This document shows positions 37,405 through 44,602 of a stretch of DNA of 48,375 nucleotides, one piece after another. The notes beneath the pieces were generated by a model. It saw only the letters and a program-made list of their open reading frames with translations, did not search any database and was not told where the DNA came from. Made by a program: the position numbers and the translations under genes. The stretch is from AR5 sp041499965 (GTDB taxonomy: Bacteria; Methylomirabilota; Methylomirabilia; Rokubacteriales; CSP1-6), in contig JBGQLG010000021.1 in assembly GCA_041499965.1 (NCBI GenBank), forward strand, positions 1-48,375, in the 5' to 3' direction. Position 1 is the stretch's first letter. Each line of letters begins with the position of its first letter.

Positions 37405-38549
37405 GGCAGCACGGCCTTGGCGATGATGTCGCGCATGATCTCGCTGGTGCCGCCGCCGATCGTCATGAGCCGGGCGTCGCGGGCGAACCGCTCGATCGCG
37501 TACTCGCGCATGTAGCCGTAGCCGCCGTGCAGCTGCACGCAGTCGTAGGCGACCCGGTTGACCATCTCGGCGGTGTAGAGCTTGACCATCGAGACCTCGC
37601 GCACGCACGCCTCGCCGGCCGCGAACTTCGCGCAGGCCGCGTAGGTGAGCCAGCGGCCCGCCTCGATCTGAGTGGCGAGGTCGGCCAGCTTGTGGCGGAT
37701 CACCTGCTTGTCGCTGAGCGGCCCGCCGAAGGCCTGGCGCTCGCGCACGTAGGCGATGGTGTCCGCCAGCGCGCGGTCGGCCATGGCCACGGCGTGCAGG
37801 CCGGCCACCAGCCGCTCGCGCTGGAACACGCGCATCACCTCGTAGAAGCCGACGCCCTCGCGGCCCAGCAGGTTGGCGGCGGGCACCCGCATGTCCGAAA
37901 AGGACAGCTCGGCGGTGTCGGAGGCCCGCATGCCCGTCTTGTCGAGCGTGCGACTGACCGTGAAGCCCGGCGTGGTGCGCTCGACCAGGAACATCGAGAT
38001 CCCGCGGTGGCGCTTGCCGGTCTCGCCGGTCTCGACGCGCGCGGCCAGGAAGCACACGTCGGCGGTGGCGCCGTTGGTGATGAACATCTTGGAGCCGTTG
38101 ATCACGTAGTGATCGCCGTCGCGCACGGCCCGCGTGCGGATGGCGGCGACGTCGCTGCCCCCGCCCGGCTCGGTGACGGCGATCGACGTCAGCGTCTCGC
38201 CCCGGCAGATGCCCGGCAGGTACCGCTCCTTCAGCGCCTCGCTGCCCGTCCAGTAGAGATGCGGCGAGGCCATGTCGCAGTGCACGCCCACGGCCATGGC
38301 GAACGAGCCCGAGCGCGAGCGCGCGCACTCCTCGTGCAGCACGGCCGAGGTGAGGATGTCGGCACCGGCGCCGCCGTACTTGTCGTCGTACTCCACGCCG
38401 AGCAGCCCCAGCTCGCCCATGCGCGGCCAGATCCAGCGCGGCATCCGGCCCGCCGCCTCCCACTCCTCGATGTGGGGGGCGATCTCCTTGTCGACGAAGC
38501 TCCGCACCGTCGCCCGGAACATGTCGTGCTGCTCGTTGAAGATCTTCAC
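37401..38549 (-). CDS. Acyl-CoA dehydrogenase
   Basis: About 382 residues, a standard FAD-dependent acyl-CoA dehydrogenase. Visible segments: ALHEECARSRSGSFAM, the FAD/substrate loop SIAVTEPGGGSDVAAIRTRAV, MFITNGATAD, GVGFYEVMRVFQRERLVAG, RQAFGGPLSDKQVIRHKLAD, QLHGGYGYMREYAIERFARDAR and TIGGGTSEIMRDII. The C-terminal site where many relatives have the catalytic Glu (YEGT) is IGGGT; a Glu in QRERL occupies the position used by isovaleryl-CoA dehydrogenase, suggesting that arrangement. GTG 38549 gives a GTGA overlap with the preceding stop; GTG 38567 is an alternative start. It should form 2-enoyl-CoA for downstream steps. Confidence 0.92.
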   Translation of the reverse strand: MKIFNEQHDMFRATVRSFVDKEIAPHIEEWEAAGRMPRWIWPRMGELGLLGVEYDDKYGGAGADILTSAVLHEECARSRSGSFAMAVGVHCDMASPHLYWTGSEALKERYLPGICRGETLTSIAVTEPGGGSDVAAIRTRAVRDGDHYVINGSKMFITNGATADVCFLAARVETGETGKRHRGISMFLVERTTPGFTVSRTLDKTGMRASDTAELSFSDMRVPAANLLGREGVGFYEVMRVFQRERLVAGLHAVAMADRALADTIAYVRERQAFGGPLSDKQVIRHKLADLATQIEAGRWLTYAACAKFAAGEACVREVSMVKLYTAEMVNRVAYDCVQLHGGYGYMREYAIERFARDARLMTIGGGTSEIMRDIIAKAVLP

Positions 38550-40066
38550 GCTGACGCGGTCCCCCACCTGGTCTTGACGGCCTCGCGATCGACGGCGCCG
38601 TCGGCGCCGCGCGGCAGCGCGTCGGTGAACACGACGACGTGCGGCCGCTTGAAGCGCGCGATCTTCGACCCGACGAAGTCGCTCACCTGCTGGGCGGTGT
38701 AGCCGGCGTCCTTCACCTCCACCACCGCCTTGATCGCCTCACCCCAGCGCGGGTCGGGCACGCCGTACACGCAGGCGCCGGTCACGCCGTCCAGCTGGAC
38801 GATGACCGTCTCCACCTCGGCCGGGTACACGTTCTCGCCGCCGGGCTTGATCAGCTCCTTCTCGGGCTTGCGCTTGACGTAGTGCAGATAGCCGTCGGCG
38901 TCGAAGCGGCCCACGTCGCCCGTGTGGTGCCAGCCGTTGCGGAACGTGTGGGCGGTCGCCTCGGGCTGGGCGAAGTAGCCGGCGAAGACGAGTGGACCGC
39001 GCACGACGATCTCGCCGGGCGTGCCCACCGGGACCGCGCGGTCGTCGTCGTCGACCAGGCTGACCTGGGCCGCCGGCACCGGCCGCCCGGCCGCGCCCGG
39101 CCGGTCGCGCACGCGCTGCAGGCTCACGAACCCGCTCGTCTCCGACTGGCCGAAGCCGGTCCAGAACGTCGCCCCCGTCGTCTCGTGCAGGCGCTGGATG
39201 GTCGGCGGCGCATCGAGGCCGGCCACGTCGCGCAGGCTGGGCAGCAGGCTGCCGACCTTGCCGGCCGCGTCGAGGATCGAGATCAGCACCGGCGGAAAGT
39301 CGGACAGGTGGGTGACGCGATGCCGGTCGATGAGCCGCACCGCCTCCTCGGCGTCGAAGCGCGCCATGAGCACGCTGGCGGCACCGGCGTGCAGGTGGGC
39401 CAGCGCGGTGCCGAGCGCGGTGATGTGGAACAGCGGCAGCGCCAGCAGATACCGGTCGGCCGCCGCCAGGCCGAAGGAGGCGATGGCCGTGAGGCTCGCG
39501 GTGAGGACGTTGGCGTGGGTGAGCGCGGCGCCGCGCGGAATCACGTCGACGGCGGCGGTGGAGATGACGGCGAAGACGTCGTCGGGCAACGCCGCGGCCG
39601 GCGGCGGCGCGGCGCCGTCGCGGGACAGCGCGGCCAGCGGCGTGAAGCCGGGCGCGGCGCTCTCGCCGAGCTGGTACCAGTGGGCGATCGACGGCCGGGC
39701 GGCCGGCCAGCCGCCGACCACGGGCAGCGTGGAGGCGTCGGCGACGAACATCGTCGGCGCCGCCCGCTCCACCACCCGCTCCACCTCCTGGGCGGTCAGC
39801 CGCCAGTTGATCGGGTAGGCGACGACGCCCTGGCGCGCACAGGCGCCGTACAGCTCGAGGTAGGCGGCGTCGTTCTGGGCCAGGATGCAGAGGCGCTGGC
39901 CGGCGCCGACCCCCAGCGCGGCGAGGCCGCCGGCCAGGCGGTCGACGCGGCGGTGCAGCTCCCGGAAGGTGACCGTCCGCTCGCCCTGGATGACGGCGGG
40001 CGCGTCGCCGTGCAGCGACGCGCCCCGCTCGATCATGTCGTAGACGGTGAGGGCGTGGACGGCCAT
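38546..40066 (-). CDS. AMP-binding (ANL) protein with altered P-loop and missing A10 lysine
   Basis: A 506-residue ANL-superfamily protein. Most of the fold is well kept: TVTFRELHRRVDRLAGGLAA, LPLFHITALG, TGFGQSETSGFV (A5), HHTGDVGRFDADGYLHY (A7), KPEKELIKPGGENVYPAEVE (A8). However, the A3 phosphate-binding loop, normally YTSGTTGxPKG, reads STAAVDVIPRGAALTH and so lacks the Gly/Ser/Thr pattern and Lys. The A10 catalytic Lys (normally TGK) is replaced in GADGAVDREAVK. It may be a divergent conserved subfamily using another mechanism, or inactive as an adenylase. It is co-directional with, and overlaps, the acyl-CoA dehydrogenase gene, so a CoA-linked role is still likely. Confidence 0.82.
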   Translation of the reverse strand: MAVHALTVYDMIERGASLHGDAPAVIQGERTVTFRELHRRVDRLAGGLAALGVGAGQRLCILAQNDAAYLELYGACARQGVVAYPINWRLTAQEVERVVERAAPTMFVADASTLPVVGGWPAARPSIAHWYQLGESAAPGFTPLAALSRDGAAPPPAAALPDDVFAVISTAAVDVIPRGAALTHANVLTASLTAIASFGLAAADRYLLALPLFHITALGTALAHLHAGAASVLMARFDAEEAVRLIDRHRVTHLSDFPPVLISILDAAGKVGSLLPSLRDVAGLDAPPTIQRLHETTGATFWTGFGQSETSGFVSLQRVRDRPGAAGRPVPAAQVSLVDDDDRAVPVGTPGEIVVRGPLVFAGYFAQPEATAHTFRNGWHHTGDVGRFDADGYLHYVKRKPEKELIKPGGENVYPAEVETVIVQLDGVTGACVYGVPDPRWGEAIKAVVEVKDAGYTAQQVSDFVGSKIARFKRPHVVVFTDALPRGADGAVDREAVKTRWGTASA

Positions 40067-40082
40067 GCGGCTCAGGCCGGGA

Positions 40083-40535
40083 TCACTGCCCGACGATGTC
40101 CTTCTTCATCGGGCCCAGCAGGCCCAGCAGCTCCTGCTTGGACCCGGCGGCCACGTTGTTCTTGTCGAGCGCCTTGACGAGGTTCTCGACGGTGGCGGTC
40201 CACTCCGCCTCGGTGATCTTCATTCCCGCGTGGGCCGCCTTCATGTCCTTGCCCAGGTAGGAGCAAGGGCCGCCGGTGGCGTCGCAGATCTGGTCGGCCA
40301 GGTTCGACTTGAACTTGGCCACCTCGGGCGCCTTCATGTCCTTGAAGCGGACGTTGACGCGGCTGTCGGCGGCCATGGTGGCCGTGAAGTCGTCGACGAC
40401 GATGGCGATCCCCTCGCGTCCGCCCAGCCGCTTGTAGAGCGACGGCGAGGTCGGCGCCGGCTCCGTGCTGGCGCAGGCGCCCAGCATAACCGTCACGAAC
40501 AGCAGCAGTGTCCCCCACCCCAGCGTCCGTCTCAT
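40083..40535 (-). CDS. Lipoprotein-type group 1 truncated hemoglobin
   Basis: A 150-residue protein with a lipoprotein signal (positively charged start, hydrophobic core, lipobox LGAC with Cys21) followed by a short linker and a group 1 truncated-globin domain: SLYKRLGGREGIAIVVDDF, the KFKSNLADQIC segment, and AAHAGMKIT with His102 as likely proximal heme ligand. Truncated globins bind O2 or NO; most are cytoplasmic, so an outer- or inner-membrane-anchored form facing the periplasm is noteworthy. It lies 16 nt after the LivF gene and 16 nt before the AMP-binding gene, clearly inside the operon. A purine-rich GAGAGGA precedes the ATG. Confidence 0.88.
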   Translation of the reverse strand: MRRTLGWGTLLLFVTVMLGACASTEPAPTSPSLYKRLGGREGIAIVVDDFTATMAADSRVNVRFKDMKAPEVAKFKSNLADQICDATGGPCSYLGKDMKAAHAGMKITEAEWTATVENLVKALDKNNVAAGSKQELLGLLGPMKKDIVGQ

Positions 40536-40551
40536 TCGATCGGGTCCTCTC

Positions 40552-41346
40552 CTAGCTGAGCCAGCGTTTACGGCGCTTGTAGTGCTTGACCTCGCGGTAC
40601 GACTTGCGGGCGCCGACCTCGGTGAGCCCCAGGTAGAACTCCTTGATGTCGGCGTTCTCGCGCAGGGCCTCGGCGCTGCCCTCCAGCACGATGCGGCCGT
40701 TCTCCATCACGTAGCCGTGCTCGGCGATCATCAGGGCCAGGGTGGCGTTCTGCTCGACCAGCAGCACGGTGAGGCGCTCCTGCCGATTCATGCGCTGCAC
40801 GATCTGGAAGATCTCCTCGACCAGCATGGGGGCCAGCCCCAGGGAGGGCTCGTCGAGCAGGACGACCTTGGGATTCGACATCAGGGCGCGCCCGATCACG
40901 AGCATCTGCTGCTCGCCGCCCGAGAGATAGCCCGCTTGGACGTGCCGCCGATCGCCCAGCCGGGGGAAGTACTCGTACACGCGCTCGATCCCCTCGCGCA
41001 GCCGCGCGCGGTCGGCCTGGATGTGGCCGCCGGCGATCAGGTTCTCCTCGGCGGTGAGGTGCTCGAACACGCGCCGGCCCTCGAAGACCTGCACGACGCC
41101 GCGCCGGACGACCGCGTGGGGCGGCAAGCGGTCGATCCGCTCGCCGCCCAACTCGATCGCCCCCTTGGTGATCTCGCCCCGCTCCGACCGTAGCAGGCCC
41201 GAGATCGCCTTCAGCGTGGTCGTCTTCCCGGCGCCGTTGGCGCCGAGCAACGTCGTGATCCCGCCCTCGCGGACGTCCAGCGAGACGCCCTTGAGGACGA
41301 GGATCACGCCGTCGTAGATGACCTCGATGTTGTTGAGGCTCAGCAT
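40552..41346 (-). CDS. LivF-type ABC transporter ATP-binding protein (first copy)
   Basis: A 264-residue branched-chain-amino-acid-type ABC ATPase: Walker A GANGAGKTTTLKAISG, Q-loop region VQVFEGRRVFEHLT, signature YLSGGEQQML, Walker B VVLLDEPSLGLAP, and H-loop replaced by LLVEQNA as usual in LivF. After the family core (about IKEFYLGL) there is an extra basic tail, KSYREVKHYKRRKRWLS. The same tail occurs in the second LivF at 47318-48142. It powers uptake with the LivH/LivM permeases; the substrate may be an amino acid, urea-like or aromatic acid. It lies downstream of the substrate-binding protein gene by 10 nt. Confidence 0.92.
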   Translation of the reverse strand: MLSLNNIEVIYDGVILVLKGVSLDVREGGITTLLGANGAGKTTTLKAISGLLRSERGEITKGAIELGGERIDRLPPHAVVRRGVVQVFEGRRVFEHLTAEENLIAGGHIQADRARLREGIERVYEYFPRLGDRRHVQAGYLSGGEQQMLVIGRALMSNPKVVLLDEPSLGLAPMLVEEIFQIVQRMNRQERLTVLLVEQNATLALMIAEHGYVMENGRIVLEGSAEALRENADIKEFYLGLTEVGARKSYREVKHYKRRKRWLS

Positions 41347-41356
41347 GCGCGCTCGC

Positions 41357-42610
41357 CTACTTCTTGGCCCCCGACTCCCGGATGTGCTTGGCCACGACGT
41401 CCTGGTAGGCGGCGAACCAGTCGGTCACCTTCTCGAACTTGCCGCCCTTCACCTGCCAGATCTGCACCAGCCCGCCACCCTCGTGGTCCGTGTTCGTGAT
41501 CTTGAGCGGCGGCACCAGCCCGCCCAGGGTGAAGTTGGAGATCTTCTCGAAGCCCTTCTTGACGTCCTCGCCGGTGATCTTGCCGTCGGGCTTGGCCTTC
41601 AGCGCGTTGCGGATGGCCTCGACGTGCAGCGCGGCGATGAGGACGCCGCGATTGTAGAAGACGGTGGACGCCATCTCCTTGGGCGCGGGCTTACCCTGCT
41701 TCTTGTACATCTCGCGGATCTCGTTCAGCACCGGATAGTCGGTGCCGACGCCGGCGAACTGCATCGCGTAGTAGCCCTCGGCGACGCCGAAGCCGCCGGC
41801 GCCCTCGATGTTGGCCTCGGCCGAGGCCCACACCAGGCCGATGACCTTGCGCAGCGGATAGCCGACCCGCTTCAGCTCCTTGATGGACACGGAAGGCGCG
41901 CCGCCGAACAGGTGGGAGATGACGAAGTCGGCCTTGAAGCGCTGCGCGATGTCGAGCACCTGGGCGCCCATCTCGACGCCGGGCGGCGGGACCGCGAACG
42001 TCTTGAGCTGGAAGCCCTCCTTGGTCGCCAGGTCCTCCAGGACCTCGATGGGCTCCCGGCCGGCCGGGTTGTCGTAGAAGACATAGGCGATCTTCTTCCC
42101 CTTGAGGTCGCCGCCCAGCTGCTTCTTCGCGAAGTCCGTGGCGGCCGCCGCCTGTGACCAGTAGGTGGCGGCGATGGGGAAGATGTAGGGATAGCGCTGC
42201 CCGTCGGCGGCGGCGGCGCTGCCGAAGCCGGGCGAGGTGCCGGGGATCCGGTCTTCCGTCAGCTTCGCGGCCAGCGCGTAGATCTGCGGCGTGCCGTAGA
42301 TCGCCATCGTCACCGCGCCGTCCTTCTTGTGGCGCTCGTACGACTCGACGGCCGCCGGCACCTTGTACTCGTGGTCGATCTCGAGGGCCTTGATCGGGTG
42401 TCCGTCGACCCCGCCCTTGGAGTTGACGAGCGCGACGTAATCGTGGAAGCCGGGGCACAGGACCGTGCCGACGATCTGGGTCGGCCCGGTGCGATCACAC
42501 TGCACGCCGATGACGATCTCGGCCTTGGACTGGGCGTGGGCCGGAGCGGCCGCGAGCAGGCTGCCCGTGGCCACCATCAGGGTCACTGCGAGGGCGAGGA
42601 ACTGTCTCAT
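41357..42610 (-). CDS. Periplasmic substrate-binding protein of the Liv-type ABC transporter
   Basis: A 417-residue type I periplasmic binding protein. An N-terminal signal peptide (MRQFLALAVTLMVATGSLLA ending AHAQ) precedes the mature domain EIVIGVQCDRTGPTQIVG. Other visible segments are NSKGGVDGHPIKALEIDHEY, KKIAYVFYDNPAGREPIE and, near the end, PPLKITNTDHEGGGLVQIWQ, typical of Leu/Ile/Val or aromatic-acid binding proteins of this family. It would deliver substrate to LivH/LivM. A second related binding protein is encoded at the window edge; its C-terminus keeps a comparable EDHEGNGPVLIQQW segment, so the two are paralogues. Confidence 0.92.
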   Translation of the reverse strand: MRQFLALAVTLMVATGSLLAAAPAHAQSKAEIVIGVQCDRTGPTQIVGTVLCPGFHDYVALVNSKGGVDGHPIKALEIDHEYKVPAAVESYERHKKDGAVTMAIYGTPQIYALAAKLTEDRIPGTSPGFGSAAAADGQRYPYIFPIAATYWSQAAAATDFAKKQLGGDLKGKKIAYVFYDNPAGREPIEVLEDLATKEGFQLKTFAVPPPGVEMGAQVLDIAQRFKADFVISHLFGGAPSVSIKELKRVGYPLRKVIGLVWASAEANIEGAGGFGVAEGYYAMQFAGVGTDYPVLNEIREMYKKQGKPAPKEMASTVFYNRGVLIAALHVEAIRNALKAKPDGKITGEDVKKGFEKISNFTLGGLVPPLKITNTDHEGGGLVQIWQVKGGKFEKVTDWFAAYQDVVAKHIRESGAKK

Positions 42611-42635
42611 GTGCTTCTCTCCTTGCTCGCGTACC

Positions 42636-43703
42636 TCAGTACGCGAACGGCCAGACCCGGAAGTAGCTTCGGATGTTCCGCCACAGGCGGTTCAGCCCCT
42701 CGGGTTCCACGATCAGGAAGACGATGATGAGGGTGCCGAACATCATGAGGCGGAGGTTGGGGATGAGGTTGAGCACGGTCTGCGGCTCGAAGAACACGCC
42801 GCCGAAGGCCTCCATCGCATAGCGGATGACGATGGGCAGCAGGGTGACGAAGATGGCCCCGAAGATCGAGCCCAGCACGGAGCCGAGCCCCCCGATGATG
42901 ATCATGGCCAGGTAGTCGATGGACACCCCGATCTGGAACTGCTCGTAGTTGGCGATGCCCAGGAAGTACGTGTACAGCACGCCGGTGACCCCGGCGTAGA
43001 ACGACGAGATGGCGAAGGCCAGGAGCTTGTAGCGAAAGATGTTGATGCCGATGATCTCGGCGGCGATGTCCTGATCGCGGATGGCGATGAACGCGCGCCC
43101 GATCCGGCTGCGCATGAGGTTCAGGGTTCCGACGATCGCGAGCACGACGAACACGAGCAGGAAGTAGTACATATCGCGCTGGGTGTTGAGGACCATCGAG
43201 CCCAGGCGCGGCCGGGCCACCTCGATCGACGCCTGGACGCCGCCGCTGATGAACGTCACGTGGTTGATCGTCCACTCGATGATGAGCTGGCCGGCCAGCG
43301 TGGCGATCGCCAGGTACAGCCCCTTGATGCGCAGCGACGGGATGCCGACGACGGCGCCCACCAGCGCGGCCATCAGGCCGCCGGCCACCAGGGTGACGGG
43401 CCACGGCGCCCCCAGGCGGTTGGCGAGGTTGGCCGCGGTGTAGGCGCCGACCGACATGAACGCCCCGTGGCCGATCGAGACCTGGCCGGTGTAGCCGACC
43501 AGGATGTTGAGGCCCAGCGCCCCGATGACGGCGATCCACACGAGGTTGGCCACGGACAGGAAGTACTCGTGCAGCGTCAGCGGAATGACGAGGAAGAACA
43601 GCACCGCCAGCGCCGCCACCGTCCACCGGGCGATCGGCAATGGATACAGGGCCATGTCGGCTTCGTACGTCGTCTTGAGCACGCCGCACTCGCGGTGAAT
43701 CAT
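42636..43703 (-). CDS. LivM-type ABC transporter permease
   Basis: A 355-residue inner-membrane permease of the branched-chain amino acid family, with about ten hydrophobic segments. Recognisable LivM segments are LGLNILVGYTGQVSIGHGAF, the cytoplasmic coupling loop RSRIGRAFIAIRDQDIAAEI and GGLGSVLGSIFGA. The N-terminus is slightly longer than in E. coli LivM. The ATG at 43703 lies only 2 nt after the LivH stop. It forms a heterodimer with the LivH protein. Confidence 0.92.
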   Translation of the reverse strand: MIHRECGVLKTTYEADMALYPLPIARWTVAALAVLFFLVIPLTLHEYFLSVANLVWIAVIGALGLNILVGYTGQVSIGHGAFMSVGAYTAANLANRLGAPWPVTLVAGGLMAALVGAVVGIPSLRIKGLYLAIATLAGQLIIEWTINHVTFISGGVQASIEVARPRLGSMVLNTQRDMYYFLLVFVVLAIVGTLNLMRSRIGRAFIAIRDQDIAAEIIGINIFRYKLLAFAISSFYAGVTGVLYTYFLGIANYEQFQIGVSIDYLAMIIIGGLGSVLGSIFGAIFVTLLPIVIRYAMEAFGGVFFEPQTVLNLIPNLRLMMFGTLIIVFLIVEPEGLNRLWRNIRSYFRVWPFAY

Positions 43704-43705
43704 GG

Positions 43706-44602
43706 TCAGATGCGCTCGATGATGCGCTTGCCGAAGATGCCGTAGGGGCGAATCATCAGCGCGAGGATCATCAGGACGTAGGGGGCGAAGTCCTTGGTGC
43801 CGCCGCCGACGTGGGGGTCGACGTAGCCGGCGGCAATGTTCTCGACGATGCCGACGATCAGGCCGCCGATGATGGCGCCGGGGATCGAGTCGAGTCCGCC
43901 CAGGATCACCACCGGGAAGACCTTGAAGCCGACCAGGGCCAGGTTCACGTCCACGCCGAGCATGTTGCCCCAGAGCACGCCGCCCAGCGCGGAGACGATG
44001 CCGGTCATCGCCCAGGCCACGCCGAAGTAGCGCTCGACGTCGATCCCCATGGCCATGGCGACCTGCTGGTTGTCGGCCACCGCCCGCATCGCGATGCCCT
44101 TGCGCGACTTCAGGAAAAACCAGCCGAAGCCGGCCAGGAAGGCCAGGCTCACGCCGGCCCCGAGGAGCTGGATGGGCGGCAGGAAGAACGGCCCCAGCGT
44201 GAACGGCTCGTCAGGGATGGGCAGCGGCAGTGGCTTGGTGCCCGAAAAGATCACGAAGGGCCCGATGCCGCGCAGGATGGCCGCCAGCCCGATGGTCGCC
44301 ATGACCACGGAGATCACGGGCCGGCCGATGAGCTTGCGCAGCATCACCCGCTCGAGGACGAAGCCGAACGCGATCATGAGGGCCAGGGCCAGCGTCACCG
44401 CGATCCACAGCGGCACGCCCCACACCATGAGGGCGCCGGCCGCCACGAAGCCGGCGAACATCACGAACTCGCCCTGGGCGAAGTTGATGGCGTCGGTGGC
44501 CTTGTAGACGAGCACGAAGCCGAGCGCGATCAGTGAGTACATCAGCCCGATGAGGATGCCGTTGGACATCAGCAGCAGGAAGAAGCCGAAATCCTCAGAC
44601 AT
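43706..44602 (-). CDS. LivH-type ABC transporter permease
   Basis: A 298-residue permease of the LivH group with about eight membrane segments. The N-terminal SNGILIGLMYSLIALGFVLV, KATDAINFAQGEFVMF, the loop SRKGIAMRAVADNQQVAMAM and GGLDSIPGAIIGGL are family hallmarks. It pairs with LivM to form the pore. Its ATG overlaps the stop of the acyl-CoA ligase gene by 8 nt, so the ligase and transporter are tightly coupled. Confidence 0.93.
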   Translation of the reverse strand: MSEDFGFFLLLMSNGILIGLMYSLIALGFVLVYKATDAINFAQGEFVMFAGFVAAGALMVWGVPLWIAVTLALALMIAFGFVLERVMLRKLIGRPVISVVMATIGLAAILRGIGPFVIFSGTKPLPLPIPDEPFTLGPFFLPPIQLLGAGVSLAFLAGFGWFFLKSRKGIAMRAVADNQQVAMAMGIDVERYFGVAWAMTGIVSALGGVLWGNMLGVDVNLALVGFKVFPVVILGGLDSIPGAIIGGLIVGIVENIAAGYVDPHVGGGTKDFAPYVLMILALMIRPYGIFGKRIIERI

